Below are positions 1 through 11,350 of a stretch of DNA of 64,000 nt, in pieces; position 1 is the stretch's first letter; the number at the start of each line of letters is the position of its first letter. Where the stretch lies: the NCBI GenBank assembly GCA_017654935.2, contig CM065698.1:39901938-39965937 (forward strand), read 5' to 3'. The notes below the pieces were generated by a model that ran no database searches, was not told where the DNA came from, and saw only the letters and a program-made list of their open reading frames with translations. The position numbers were made by a program, and so were the translations under genes. Origin of the DNA: Phymorhynchus buccinoides. Lineage: Eukaryota > Mollusca > Gastropoda > Neogastropoda > Raphitomidae.

Positions 1-55
1 TTATCGCTGCAAAAAGAATTTCCTGTAACTGAAATGGACAATAAAAATATTGATT

Positions 56-273
56 TAGGGGAAGACGGGGTAAAAAGCGCATGGGCGGGTAAGAAGCCCA
101 CCCCAATTATCTCATGAAATAAAGAAAATTTCAGTCAAATTTGCCCATGAGACGAATGCTAGACATTAACGCTCGTCTCATGGGAAAAATGAGACTGAAA
201 TTTGCTTCATTTCATGAGATAATTGGGGTGGGCTTCTTACCCGCCCATGCGCTTTTTACCCCGTCTTCCCCTA
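56..273 (+). mobile_element. MITE A, full-length 218-bp palindromic copy
   Basis: Starts TAGGGGAAGACGGGGTAAAA and ends with its inverse; the arms pair along nearly the whole 218 bp around a centre near GCTAGACATTAACGC. The same 218-bp length recurs at 51,678, 54,572 and 59,269. Non-coding. TA at both edges may be the target duplication. Superfamily not assigned. Confidence 0.9.
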
Positions 274-275
274 TT

Positions 276-631
276 GATTAATGAGTTTCGCTCACAACAA
301 AGAAAATAGCTCCTTTTTTATACTGCACAAAAAAAAAGCTTCAACCACATTGAGTTATCTCCACCCATCCCGGCCATCCAAAATGGCTTATCTCTCCGGC
401 ATCTCCACCAAGGAGGAATCGCCGTTTTGACGGTTTGATTTCTGGGAACCTTTAAACCCCTGTATATGTCAATAATTGCCAATAAACGGCAGGTGGACAT
501 TACTGGAAGAAGAAGAAGGAAACCAGAGCAAAATGAGTGTTCCGATCCTTAAAAGGCTGTCTTTCTTGTGATCTCGACGTGTTATTCGCAAAAAATCTCC
601 AACAAACTCATCCGTCAGGGTCCACCTTTAA
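276..631 (-). mobile_element. Half copy of element B
   Basis: Matches one arm of the palindromic element B seen whole at 49,832-50,374: GTTTCGCTCACAACAAAG, GCTTCAACCACA, CATCTCCACCAAGGAGGAAT and the terminal CAAACTCATCCGTCAGGG, ending at TTAA (628-631). About 70 bp carrying AATAAACGGCAGGTGGACAT and a GAAGAAGAAG tail is inserted at about 455-525. The mirror is 43,362-43,722. Confidence 0.75.
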
Positions 632-655
632 CACCGATGGATATACAAAAAACAT

Positions 656-774
656 TTACATGCACACACACACGCACGCGCGCATACACGCACGCGCGCG
701 CATATACACACACTGACTCACACATGCGCCCTTACGCGTGCGGCATACACGCACACGTGCACGCACGCGCGCGC

Positions 775-870
<96 letters not shown>

Positions 871-872
871 AC
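656..872. repeat. Compound (AC)n/(CG)-rich microsatellite
   Basis: CACACGCACGCGCG-type blocks followed by an uninterrupted (AC) run of about 90 bases at 780-870. The mirror at 43,130-43,335 is shorter and interrupted. Confidence 0.95.
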
Positions 873-1137
873 CACCAGCACCACTACCACCACCACAAAC
901 AACAGCAACAAACTGTTCAACAAGAAGGGATCGTAACACTCCACACCCCTCAATTCAGAATTCTTCTTCGCGTCAGGCAGCCAACTTCATCAGGCTGAAG
1001 ATTCTGCTGCACTTTGGGATGTAGTAAGAAGACAAGAAGTTAGAAAGCGGGGAGATGGGAGTAATGGCGAAAGGAAAGGAAACATCAATTAAAACCTCAT
1101 GTGGATCTGTAGGATTTTAATTTTAATTTTAAAATGG
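873..1137. other. Non-coding spacer
   Basis: Short CCA/CAA-rich stretch, then unique-looking sequence. Nothing recognised. The mirror is 42,871-43,129. Confidence 0.4.
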
Positions 1138-1690
1138 ACCATAGATCTTTATTTGGCAGTATCCAGGCAAGACCAATCTGGCTACTGTAGCGGTCGCTAG
1201 GGGCAAACCCCGACCGGCACAGCTCCTGCCCTGCATTTACCACTACTTCTTCTTCTTCTGGATAAGTACCCACAATCAACAGTTTGGTTTTTATGGTACT
1301 GTTGGGGCAGTGGGTGGATGCCTCGTGCCTCCATACGGGGAGCTGGACGACCCCCGCCCTATCCACTGACGTGTATCTCCCCGTGGGAATACCGGGGGGT
1401 GGGGGGTGGCTTTCATAAAAATAGTTCCCCCCACCTTCTGGACATTTTGTGCTTGAAACTTCCCCTAATCTGCCACTCTGTGACTTTGCCTTTTCCCTTT
1501 GCTTTCTACCATCCACTAACTTTCTGACTTACTGGCTTTTTTTCAAACAAATTTTCTCCATTGAGCTCCTAGATCGGAATGTGTCGGCTGCAAGCAGTGG
1601 GAAGACCAGTGAAAACTGAAAACCGGACACATACGTATACCTTACTCATTATGGCCATATGGCATGGGAACGAAGAAGAAGAATGGTACT
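1138..1690 (-). repeat. Dispersed repeat E, long copy (left)
   Basis: Contains, in order, the E blocks GGCAGTATCCAGGCAAGACC, GCGGTCGCTAGGGGCAAACC, GGGAGCTGGACGACCCCCGC, the CCTTCTGGA block and TGTGTCGGCTGCAAGCAGTG, ending in GAACGAAGAAGAAGAATGG. A fragment of the first two blocks recurs alone at 56,585-56,695. Conserved parts appear over at least 500 bp, too long for a simple tRNA-SINE. Confidence 0.75.
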
Positions 1691-1726
1691 ATTTTGGTCG
1701 AGGTTCGAAGTCGGAGAGCAGGGGGG

Positions 1727-1947
<221 letters not shown>

Positions 1948-2173
1948 TTGTCTACAATGACCCAGCAGTTAGTTCTCCCTGTGGATCCCCAACATGATGC
2001 TGCGTCAAACAGGAACACCTTATTTATAACAAAAATATATTGCAGTTTGGTGGATGAGTGGAAGGTCCTGGGACAGGAGGCAGACACAGCCATCTCACGG
2101 ATCGTTCGAGGGAAAAATTAATTTCGGTCAGGATTCTGTGCGGCAGTGGATGCAGAGAGAGAAAATGGAGTTT

Positions 2174-2362
2174 TACGTCCTCTTGGTCTGAATCAGACAC
2201 ATATGGGACATTTGTAAATACAAATATGGTTGGAACAATATTGGAGGCAATGTCCGGAGGTAGTACGAAACCAGTAAAGTCCCGATTTAAAAAAATTAAT
2301 ACAGATAGCTGTAGCGGTGACCACGCCTCGGTTAAACCTCATCGGCTATGGCACCGCCACAA
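2174..2362 (+). repeat. Dispersed repeat C (copy 1)
   Basis: Two conserved blocks: ACGTCCTCTTGGTCTGAATC...GGAGGCAATGTCCGGAGG...CCAGTAAAGTCCC, then GCGGTGACCACGCCTCGG and CATCGGCTATGGCACCGCC. The same order is at 16,741-16,926 and inverted at 6,348-6,505. No open frame, no terminal inverted repeat found. Mirror at about 41,632-41,820. Confidence 0.75.
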
Positions 2363-2373
2363 GTAGGCCTAGT

Positions 2374-2766
2374 ATTGATAACCTGCAGTTGCTGGACATT
2401 CCATTTATATGGCGGCTCTGTGCTGGGATGAGCCTGGTGTTGTCAACCTGAACAATGCCGTGCTGGATTTTGTAAAGCATTGTCAGCCTGCTGGTTTTCC
2501 TGCGCTGCTCAAGTGTGGGCCACCCTAACGGGGACATCATGTCAGTGACACTGGAGGTGTTGTAGTAGCGGTTGAATGTGAAGCGATCCACCCTTCTCTG
2601 TATTATATTTCGATTCTGTTCTTATTCCTCCAAGTGTGACTGAGGGTCGCCCACAGAAACTGGCATACTCTAGCAGGGGTCTGACAAGAGTCAGATATGC
2701 TCTTCCTCTCAGTTCTGTTGAGGCAATCTTGAGGTTTTGCCGCAGGTAGCCCAGCATTCTGTTCTT
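2374..2766 (-). pseudogene. LINE reverse-transcriptase C-terminal fragment
   Basis: Two reading frames joined by a frameshift give the region after the RT fingers/palm of a non-LTR retrotransposon: LGYLRQNLKIASTELRGRAY, LTLVRPLLEYA, then FTFNRYYNTSSVTDMMS and LEQRRKTSRLTMLYKIQHG. Related to but distinct from the fragment at 3,320-4,090 (which has NRHRNTSSVGAMLQQL at the same place). No palm motifs (FADD) remain. The mirror is 41,215-41,640. Dead 5'-truncated copy. Confidence 0.75.
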
Positions 2767-3113
2767 CTTCTTCCAGTAATGTCCACCTGCCGTTTATCGG
2801 CAATTATTAACATGTATATACAGGGGTTTAAAGACGAAGATACGCAGCACGGGATGAGACAGGATTTGAGAAATATATTACTATAATAGAAAAGCGTTTG
2901 TTGTTTACAATGCTATTGAAAGGATATGAAGAGAGCAATTTGGTTGGGTATTTTATAAGTTCAGATAGGTATTAAATATCAGATACTCAGTTGTTGTTTT
3001 AAGATGATATAAAAGATATGAATAGATGAACTTGGCTGAGTAAATACTGGGTAAATACTGGCTTGAAATGGGTTCAGTAAATTTTAGTGAGATGCAAGAT
3101 AGAAGAAGGAGTA
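2767..3113. other. AT-rich spacer between LINE fragments
   Basis: 2,767-2,835 carries a repeated block (GTCCACCTGCCGTTTATCGG...CAGGGGTTTA) also found inserted at about 455-525 and at 41,150-41,215. The rest is AT-rich with nothing recognised. Confidence 0.5.
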
Positions 3114-3320
3114 AGTCATGCACGACGCTCGGGCCTCACGTGATGCATGCAGAAAAAGATATCTGTTTGAGTCATGCACGACCGTTAAGCATACCCGGCT
3201 TAGCCAGGAACACCCGGGCCCCACACGATGCATGCGGAGGGGAATATGTATATGAATCATGCGCTACCACCCAGCAGGCCGCACATGATGCATGCGCGAA
3301 AGTGATATGTTTTTATGTGC
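3114..3320. repeat. Three imperfect tandem units, GTCATGC...GATGCATGC
   Basis: Units starting at about 3,114, 3,170 and 3,256 share (G/A)TCATGC(A/G)C...GATGCATGC(A/G)(G/C)(A/G) followed by GATAT or AATAT. It lies just 3' of the LINE frame at 3,320-4,090, so probably LINE 3'UTR. Mirror 40,680-40,880. Confidence 0.55.
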
Positions 3321-4090
3321 AGTACCGCGAGTTCAGCACCCTCGAGGTGAAGGTGCTGAGCGTATGTGACTGGACTATTTCAGGGGACAGATTATTCCAG
3401 TCACAGACGGTGCGGGGGGAAAATGAGTACTTTCTGTAGTCTGTCCTCGGGGTGATCCGCTGGTATTGTTGACTATGTCTTCTGTTTGTAGGGGGTAAGG
3501 CGTCAAGGCAGAACATCGTACGCAGGCTTGTCCGTTCAAGATTTTGAAGAACGTGGTCAGTCTGGAGGCTCGGCGGCGTTCAGCTAGTGGTTGCCACTGC
3601 AGCTGCTGCAGCATAGCACCGACACTGGAGGTGTTTCTGTGCCGGTTGAGGACAAACCTCGCAGCTCTGCGCTGGACTTTTTCAAGTTCCGTGATGAGCC
3701 TGTTGGTGTGTGGATTCCAGACTGGGCTAGCGTATTCTACAACAGGTCTCACCATGGCCTTGTATGCAAGCTCTTTTGTTGTTGCAGAGCACACCTTCAG
3801 GTTTCGTCTCGGGAAGCCCAGGGTTCTGTTCGGCCTTCATTCGCACAGACAGCCTCAATGTGGGCTCCCCATGAGAGGTCGGTCTGCAGGGTGACCCCAA
3901 GGTATTTTGCCGAGGACACTCTATCAAGGCTATGGCCATGCAGGCTGTAGCTGGAGTTGGCATTGAGTGGCTTTTTGCTGCACGTCAGAGGCAGCTGGCT
4001 ACACTTGGTGGGGTGGAATGCCATGTCCCACTCTCTTTCCCAGTCTTCCAGTCTGCCGAAGGTCCTCTTGCAATTTGGCCGGGTCATCAT
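3320..4090 (-). pseudogene. LINE reverse-transcriptase C-terminal region
   Basis: Frames at 3,797-4,090 and 3,313-3,794 read LEDWEREWDMAFHPTKCSQL, then YLGVTLQTDLSWGAHIEAVC, LAYKAMVRPVVEYASPVWNP, LEKVQRRAARFVLNRHRNTS and finally CDWNNLSPEIVQS. This order (post-palm, thumb-like and C-terminal WN-LP motif) is typical of Jockey/CR1-group non-LTR elements. The frame changes at about 3,790 and 3,490; the palm catalytic region is missing. Right-arm mirror 39,877-40,661 is less damaged. Confidence 0.8.
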
Positions 4091-4123
4091 TGCAGTTTGC
4101 CGTGGCTGTGATGTTAATTATCT

Positions 4124-4503
4124 ATGACCATCCCAGTTGATGTCCTGGATGGTGATTCCAAGGTATTTCACTGATGCTACGGTGTCCAGAGTGTGACCAT
4201 GCAGGTGGTAGCTATGGTGGAGAGGTGTTCTGCTTCTGGACACAGGCAAGACAGTATATTTTCCTGAATGGAATTGCATATCCCAGCTTTTTTCCCATTC
4301 AGCAAGGTGTAGGAGATCTTGCTGTAGTTGATTTTGATCTTGCTGGGATACGATGGTTCTGTAAGATGGTTCTGTACAGTACTTTGATATATGGCCCATA
4401 GTTCCCTTGTTTTAGTTTCAGTGGAGATGTTTGTGGAGGCCTCTTTTGAATGCCTCCAAAGACTAAGAGGAGGCAACTTCTTCTGGGAGACAGTTTCAGA
4501 CAA
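4124..4503 (-). pseudogene. Second LINE fragment, related family
   Basis: Shifting frames give LLHLAEWEKSWDMQFHSGKY, HSYHLHGHTLDTVASVKYLG and ITIQDINWDGH, paralogous to HGHSLDRVSSAKYLGVTLQT in the neighbour at 3,797-4,090. A short internal scrap of a related LINE, in the same orientation. Mirror 39,456-39,849. Confidence 0.65.
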
Positions 4504-4925
4504 GAAAAAAAAGCTTGTTTTGTTTTCTCTGTTTGTATTTTAGGATACTGGAATTATTAGGACTGAGCTTTCTATCTTGTTTACGAATGGACTATCTGGA
4601 GGAAAGCACACGATTTCTTGCGATATGCGTGTTTTCCCACGGTTCATATAATTAGACAATAGTTTGGCCGTTTAAATCACTTAAAAAATGTGTATGTTTT
4701 AAAGACATGTTGTGTCTGTATAATTTAAAGAACACAATTTATTAAAAAAAATGATAATGAAGGTTAAAAGGTGGTATATTGAAGTTGAAAATTGTGTTAA
4801 CGACCGAAGCAGAAGTTGTTTTCTTGCAAACCCTACAGAATGGGATGCAGTCCAGGCTTATAATTAACTTTAGAACCTAAGCTTGATTGTTGAGCAAGCT
4901 GTTTAACGAGAAGTAGGACTAGCTG
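4504..4925. other. AT-rich spacer
   Basis: No gene, repeat family or structured motif recognised. Mirror 39,032-39,455. Confidence 0.4.
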
Positions 4926-5129
4926 GTAGTACGGTGACTGGTGAAAACGGCCCTACTAGTTACGAAAACGGCCCCGGTACCCGGGACGAAAACGGCCCTA
5001 CTGGTTACGAAAACGGCCCCGGTACCCGGGACGAAAACGGCCCTACTGGTTACGAAAACGGCCCCGGTACTCGGGACGAAAACGGCCCTTCTAGTTACGA
5101 AAACGGCCCTTCTCTCTCTCTCCCTCTGC

Positions 5130-5186
<57 letters not shown>

Positions 5187-5232
5187 AAGTCAAGTCAAAA
5201 TGATCTTTATTGAGGGTTAAAGAATAAGCTAA

Positions 5233-5289
<57 letters not shown>

Positions 5290-5892
5290 CAGTGGTGTGC
5301 TCTGTATGTGTGTGTGTGTCACTGTTACTAGTGTCAGCACAACAAACACAAATGCTGGCACAGGTCTCAATACACGTCAACAATTTTCTCTTTCCTCATA
5401 GCAACAAAGTGATATGCCAGTCATAATATGACTTAAATGTCATTGTGTTGCAATGGGTGAAGATTGAGAAATGTTCACGTGTACTTAACCTCAACTGTTG
5501 AAAGTTCCCTTTCATGGCCACTCATATTTCTAGTGACATGCTTCATGCAAAATGTGTAACACACGTGAAAAGAAATCAATTCTTTTAAAATTCAAAGTCA
5601 AACTCTCATATCAAGCTAAAACAAATTGACAATGTAAACTGTAGTGCATAAAAAAAGAAGAACAAAGCATAAACTAGAAATGGATTCCGTTATTCCGTTT
5701 GGATTCCGTTATTGACATTAGGGCCGTTTTTGTATTCTGAGTAGGGCCGTTTTTGTATGACTAGGGCCGTTTTCGTATTTTGAGTAGGGCCGTTTTTGTT
5801 TTTGACAGTAGGGCCGTTTTCGTTTTCCGAGTAGGGTCGTTTTCGAAGGACAAGGGCCGTTTTCTCCGGTAACCGGTAGTACTGGCAGTACT
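4926..5892. mobile_element. Foldback element F with AAAACGGCCC arrays (left)
   Basis: The left end carries eight exact AAAACGGCCC motifs at 4,944, 4,965, 4,989, 5,010, 5,034, 5,055, 5,079 and 5,100, spaced 21/24 alternately (a 45-bp period with a CCCGGTACCCGGGACG half). The right end carries the same motif inverted (GGGCCGTTTT) at 5,721, 5,744, 5,764, 5,787, 5,811, 5,834 (one variant base) and 5,854. The outermost sequences GGTAGTACGGTGACTGG and CCGGTAACCGGTAGTACT are also inverse partners. The middle holds two GT microsatellites and an AATAAAGATC block. No transposase. The arrangement is that of a foldback transposon. Confidence 0.65.
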
Positions 5893-6347
5893 TTTAGTAG
5901 TAGTGATTACGTCCTTTTCTCTGTTGGTCAAACATGCCTAGTAATTTTAAAGGAATCTGTGAAAATATTTGTTCTTAATACAATGTCATGTAATACCTGG
6001 ATGTACAGTATGTTGAAATAGCATGCTGTCTTGTTGGGTTCCAAATGATTTTCTTTTTATTATTACAGTATGTTTAAAATATGTATAATTACTTCTATTC
6101 TGAGGCAGCTTTGAGATTGATTGGATTTTTGTTTGTTTATTTGTTAGTGCTAGAATAATCATTCAAAAAACCGCTGATAGGTTTTGAGAAATTTTGAATA
6201 CATCAGACTATTCCATTTGTATTGAGTTATGACTACGGTTTGTAAAATCACAGGGATATTCAATTTAACACTTTGGGTGATCTTTTCTTTGTTGTTTGCT
6301 CGGTTTGCTGTAAAGTTACAAACAGGTGACATGGAACTTTCGTCAAT
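5893..6347. other. AT-rich spacer
   Basis: Nothing recognised. Mirror 37,629-38,088. Confidence 0.4.
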
Positions 6348-6505
6348 TGTGGTGGTACCATAGCCGATGAGGTTTAACCGAGGCGTGGTTACTGCTACCT
6401 GTATTATTAAAAAATCAAGACTTTACTGGTTTAGCACTGCCTCCAGTATTGTTCCCACCATCTTTGTATTCACAAATGCCCCACATGGCCGAAAAGGTCA
6501 TAAAA
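6348..6505 (-). repeat. Dispersed repeat C (copy 2)
   Basis: Inverse orientation of copy 1: GGTACCATAGCCGATGAGG, ACCGAGGCGTGG, GACTTTACTGG, CTGCCTCCAGTATTGTTCCC. Mirror at about 37,460-37,628. Confidence 0.75.
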
Positions 6506-6881
6506 CCCTATTTTCACATGGAACTTTCGTGAAGTTAAAGCCTAGAGTTCTAGATATAATCCATTAAAATTTATATTTTATTGGAGCCATCATTCAAATA
6601 AGGTTTTTTTTCGAATGAGGCTTTATACTGAAAGTTCTCTGCCCCTGTCTCATGCACCATCTACATAAGATTATCGTTCTTGCCTGTTAAGAGTCAGTGC
6701 CTTATGAAGTTTATTGGGGATTAGCTGGCGATTGAAGACCCTCAACCCCTCCAACGCTAACTTTAGGAAAGACTTCTCAAATGAGAGAACGGGGATGTCT
6801 CCTGGGCAATGATTCGTCACTGTAACTGCAAGTGAACTCCAACTTAGTCCTCCAGAATAGCAGTTGCCTCCTCTGCGATCA
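6506..6881. other. Spacer, no feature recognised
   Basis: Short open frames on either strand, no recognisable domain. Mirror about 37,083-37,459. Confidence 0.4.
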
Positions 6882-7029
6882 GTGCGTGTACTCATGAGTG
6901 CGTTTTAGACAGTCAACACGGGTAGTAGTATGAAAATTAGACTAAACTATCCAAACAATTGGCTGTTTAGCCTAGTTTACAGACTACTATCCGTGTTGAG
7001 TGTCTAAGACGCTCTCACGATTACACGCC
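6882..7029. mobile_element. MITE G, 148-bp inverted repeat
   Basis: GCGTGTACTCATGAGTGCG...GACAGTCAACACGGGTAGTA at the left pairs with TACTATCCGTGTTGAGTGTC...GCTCTCACGATTACACGCC at the right. The loop contains ATTGGCTGTTTAGCCTAG. A one-armed relative is at 9,516-9,606. Non-coding. Mirror 36,936-37,083. Confidence 0.7.
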
Positions 7030-8100
7030 CAGGACGCTATAAGACTAAGACTGGCATTCAGTGATATAGAACAGTACAATTGTGGTAGAAAGGTTTTCGT
7101 TTTCATTTGAATACTGTTGCTTATGAATTCTCTCTTTGACTGCGTATACGTCATTTGTTCCTCTTCTTGTACTTTAATATTGATCAATGAATGACCTATA
7201 CTACACAATGTATTTCTTGTAGTGAAGAGATGGTTCTGGTAAAGGTGGTTAATGCTTCTGCACTTCTCCAGAATAATGATGTCTGTAGTGTGCCTCCAAT
7301 CAAAAGACCTTATAGTCTTCATAAGACTTTCTGTCAACAATTTTATTGGCGATGTAAATGAAGACACCCAGAGCATTATAGATTTCGGACTTATTTAATT
7401 CTGATTGGATACAGGATTTATTTTAAGCATTAAAATGCTAGGTAGTTTTCCGCATAACAAATGCAAGCATTGTTTCAGTAACATAGATGCTAACTCCTGG
7501 AACTCAAAGTCACCCAAACTAAAATAAATGCACCATCTACTAACACCTTTAAAACTTTACTTGACTGGACAAAAATGAAAATTTTAGTGAAATGTTTTAT
7601 GATTATGAAGATTGAAATTGAAGCATTACTTTCCTTTCGCATCCAAATGCAACCTAATTTAAAAATAAAATATTTGGATGGGACACACCATCTGACATGG
7701 CCGGGAACAAAGAAGAAGAAAAAGAAGATGGGACACTTTATAAGCCTTTACTACTATTACTATTTAGCCGAGTTACAGTACAAGTTGTGAATAGATTTTG
7801 TGTGTATTCACGTAAGACTAAGAGTGTACTGCTTGAATTTTTTTTTTTTTTTTTACTGAATCAAAATAAGATTTCAAAAATCTCTAAAAAGTACTAACAA
7901 AATGCAAACCTTTCGAAAGAGAAAAAACTCTTTCACATTGTTTTAATTCAATTTCACCCAGCCCTGAGCCAACCTGAAGCTGTAACAAGGTTCCCACCAT
8001 TCTACAATAAACACTTAACCTTTTTCAAACGAAAGAGGAGGGAAAAATTAAACTGGCGCAGGCGAAAGGAGAGTCGCTGGCTTATTTCTCTCTCCGCCAC
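7030..8100. other. AT-rich DNA, no gene recognised
   Basis: A 129-codon minus frame (6,987-7,376), identical in both arms, has no recognisable domain, overlaps the MITE G arm and starts in low-complexity context; I do not call it. A T15 run lies at 7,839-7,854. Confidence 0.4.
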
Positions 8101-8103
8101 TCA

Positions 8104-8141
8104 CAACTGACTACCCGATTCCTGGGATCGGCTCTTTTATA
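8104..8141 (-). promoter_or_regulatory. Candidate TATA/initiator core promoter (left)
   Basis: On the minus strand TATAAAAG (8,141-8,134) is followed about 31 bases later by TCAGTTGTGAGTGG, resembling an invertebrate initiator (TCAGTY). Sequence upstream is AT-rich and downstream is GA/CT-rich. No open frame of note follows. Could belong to an old LTR or a non-coding RNA. Mirror 35,820-35,856. Confidence 0.3.
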
Positions 8142-9515
8142 GCCCAGTTGTGCCTTTAACTCTGTTACTCAGACAAGAGCTCACGCACACAGTCATTTGA
8201 TTTTTTTTTTACAGCAAACAGAAGAATAATTTGTTCTTTTGTTTCTAAAAGAGAAAAGAAAAGTTATGTAAAATAGGCTTTCTTGTACCAATCAAAGAGA
8301 CAACTAATGAAAGTTTTTCAAAGGATCATTGATAGATATTCATGACAGACCAAGTTGTCTCCCAACTAATGTAATGTTTAACATCACTAATACGTAGAAT
8401 TTGGAACGAGCTATGTGGTTAAATGTGCATTTAAAAAAAAGACATTGAAAGTTTTCTCCTTTGGCACAGGTTTGCAAAGTGAAAGTGCTTTCTAGTGACA
8501 GTTTTTATAAACTGGTTTTGAACTTTAATATATCAAATTCTCAATCACCCCAAAAGTCTGACTCGCCACTGAACATGACAAACTTCACTCATAACCAAAC
8601 AAAAACGCCAGTCCATCAAACTATTTCAACAGCAAATTTACTCAGAAATCTCATTACTGTCACACATCAGAATACAAAAACTCCACACTTAAAGTTTTGA
8701 AATTCATGCTACGTAACTCAAGCCCAATGTGCAAGCATCACAAACATATCAAGAAAAAACCAGAAAAACAGAATATTGAGGGGGGAACAAAAATAACCCA
8801 TTTCAACTCGACCCACAATCTGTCACAAATTTCCAGACTGTTCCACATCTTAAGTAGAATTGCCAACTTGTAGACAACTCACCTTAAAAACATGTTGGCT
8901 AAAACATCAACACAAGCCATGCACACACAGACACATGCAAAAACTGACAACAAGAAATCGAAATGAAACTAAAAAGCTATATCCTCATATTTACAGGGAT
9001 ACAGTCTATCTCATTCTTCACCCCCAAAACGAAAACAAAACCCATGAGATTGGAGATAATACAATCAAAGACTCTAAATGGGTAAGATGGACTACTTAAG
9101 AGTTACGACGAGCCGGGCTGATAGAGCTATCGTTAGTGGGGTAGTTACACCATTTCACAGTGGCGGCTATCCAAAAACTCAGACTGGAATTTGAACGGAG
9201 AATTCAACTGGCCTATCGACGTGTAAATGTGTCATGTTTAAAAGGGACATAACCAGTGTTTCTGTCCTCCCTACTCATATAGGGAAAAGGGACCAGATGT
9301 TAGTCTTTTCTTTTCAGTGTCTTTGATACAATGGAGTCTATTTAATACAAGTTTCAAAGGGGAAAAAAATTGTGCAAAATACTTTTCTTACAGGCATGTT
9401 GCAGTTTAACACAAACACTTAAAGCAAGAACATTAACAATGCTAGGTAGCTGTTCACCAAAATCTTCAATGTTTGATAACTTAGTTCAATGCAAAATGCA
9501 CTTGATTCCTCAACT
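8142..9515. other. Non-coding AT-rich DNA
   Basis: Frames at 8,461-8,700 and 8,860-9,099 are identical in both arms but low-complexity, with no domain. No repeat family recognised. Confidence 0.4.
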
Positions 9516-9606
9516 GGGCGTCATCATGATTGGCTGTTTAAGCCTATTTTACATACTACTACCCATGTTGACTGTCTAACTAAGACGCACTCATGATTAC
9601 ACACCC
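9516..9606. mobile_element. MITE G, one-armed copy
   Basis: GATTGGCTGTTTAAGCC...CATACTACTACCCATGTTGA...AGACGCACTCATGATTACAC matches the loop and right arm of the copy at 6,882. Mirror about 34,355-34,450. Confidence 0.65.
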
Positions 9607-9628
9607 TGCTGATTATGATTGACAAGAC

Positions 9629-10134
9629 CATGGGTGCAACTACACAAAATTAAAAAATCTGAAAGGCCAGGGTCCAGGGGTAATGTCCCCCTGCAGCTGA
9701 AGAAAAAATTGACTTATGAAGGTATTTTAGTTTGCCTTTTCCACAATTTATACAATTGATTATTTTAACTCTTCTAGTACCTTGGGTGAACACATTCACC
9801 CAAAACATCACTCTATACTCCCACCAAATGATAAGACATTCACTGCCAAGCACCCTACCATGTGTTTGTCTATCTTTAGAGCTTATGTCAATGCTTCTTC
9901 CTGTTAAAGCAACTCATGCTCACTCAAAAAAATAGTCACTCCCCTCTTGTCGGTTGAGATAAAACGGACAACCTAAAACTTCATAAAAAATATATGGCGC
10001 TAGAAGAGTTAAAGTGTTTGAAAAATGCAGTAGACACAGATATCTTGTTTGACAAATAAAAAAAAAGGAACTTCCTATTCTGGTAAAATTCAAAAACAGG
10101 AAATCATTGCATACTAGGAAAAGTTGCACCCATG
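9629..10134. mobile_element. Element H, 506-bp copy with CAAGAC target duplication
   Basis: Ends are CATGGGTGCAACT and AGTTGCACCCATG. The flanks CAAGAC (9,623-9,628 and 10,135-10,140) are a perfect 6-bp target duplication. Inside, CCCCCTGCAGCTGAAG is a block shared with other H copies. Non-autonomous DNA transposon, superfamily open. Mirror 33,810-34,331. Confidence 0.8.
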
Positions 10135-10149
10135 CAAGACTAGTCTTGA

Positions 10150-11350
10150 TTTTGGTGAAGTAATTACACTGAGTAACCGACTTAAAACTTTCCGAAAAGA
10201 AAGCAGAAACTACACAAAAACTTGAAACTGCAATGCACTTGAAGCAAGGGAAAAACCCCATTTACTGTCTTGGTAAAAAGTGTGGCAAAACAGACAGATA
10301 TTTTACAGTTTCTACAGGGAACTTTTACTCATGTTAATTGGACTCCACTGTTAGGAACCAAAGCATAGAATTAGAAATTACTTGTCTTGATAAAATGTTT
10401 CGATCATTCCAACTAAAAAGTACAACCACTATGCTTTTCTTTTAAATTTTAATCAGGCATCTGATCTTTGCAACAATGACGGGCATTATCTTTGTTCATA
10501 TCTCAACTCCACTTATTATTTCATGGAAACAGTTCACGACATGCAGTTGTGCTTAAACCCCTTGGGAGTCAGCTCTTACTCATTGTAAGCTCATTTATTT
10601 TACACCGTGTAACCAACTTAATTAAAACTTAGCGAAAAGAAAGCAGAAACAACACAAAAACGTGAAACTGCAATACACTTGAAGCAACAGACAGAAAACA
10701 ACATTTATACGTACTGTCTTGGTACAAAGTGTGGCAAAACAGATATTTTACAGTATCTATAGTGAATTTTTTTTAAACTCATATTAATTGGACTCCACTG
10801 TTAAAAACCAAAGCATAGAATTAGAAATTACTTGTCTTTATAAAATGTCTCGATCATTCCAACTAAAAAGTAAAACCACTATGCTTGTTTTTTAATCTGA
10901 TCTTTGCAGCAATGACTGGCATTATCTTTGTTCATATCCATGGGTGCAACTCCTCAGAATGAAAAAAGAAAGAAAGACAGGGGTCCAGGGGCCGTCATGG
11001 GCCCCAGCAAGGTACAGGGTACAGGAGCCTTATAAAATGATTACATTGCCTTTTTGAAAACAATATGGGATCACCATGCTGTTTTCAAGTTAACCCGAGA
11101 GAGACTTCCAGGATAGAACAACCAAGTTCAAAACGCCCCAAATCGCTTGTGGCTGACTTTTTTTTATATAGAAATTTGACAAAAATCCTGAAGTTCAGTT
11201 TCTGGTAAAATTTAAAAATACTGAAATCAGTGTAAAAATGAAAGAGTAGCACCCATGCATATATCAACTCCCCATATTATTTCACTGAAACAGCTCACGA
11301 CATGCAGTTGTGTACTCCCTGGGAGTCAGCTCTTGCATTCTCTACCCACA
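10150..11350. repeat. Tandem direct duplication, about 440-bp units, second unit interrupted
   Basis: Unit 1 (about 10,160-10,595) and unit 2 (about 10,600-11,350) share GAAAAGAAAGCAGAAAC, CTGTCTTGGTA-AAAGTGTGGC, GGACTCCACTGTTA, GATCATTCCAACTAAAAAGT and CACGACATGCAGTTGTG in order. Unit 2 is split after CATATC by element H (10,939-11,257); unit 1 shows the empty site TTGTTCATATCTCAACTCC. Confidence 0.85.
10939..11257. mobile_element. Element H, 319-bp copy with empty-site paralogue
   Basis: CATGGGTGCAACTC...GAGTAGCACCCATG ends, flanked by CATATC (10,933-10,938) and CATATATC (11,258-11,265). The uninterrupted paralogue in unit 1 proves insertion. Mirror 32,688-33,005. Confidence 0.85.

Noticed and set aside
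568..998. Thr-His and Cys-Val repeat proteins on both strands
   Set aside because: Translations of the (AC)n run; same for 47,260-47,640, 53,440-53,763 and 59,640-60,239.
4934..5110. CRISPR-like array
   Set aside because: Short motifs at fixed spacing with near-identical spacers, in animal DNA and paired in inverse orientation; a foldback element explains it.
6987..7376. 129-codon frame identical in both palindrome arms
   Set aside because: Identity reflects the palindrome, not selection; no domain, and it overlaps MITE G.
8020..8200. LTR retrotransposon
   Set aside because: TATA and initiator are present, but no second LTR, primer-binding site or gag-pol was found.
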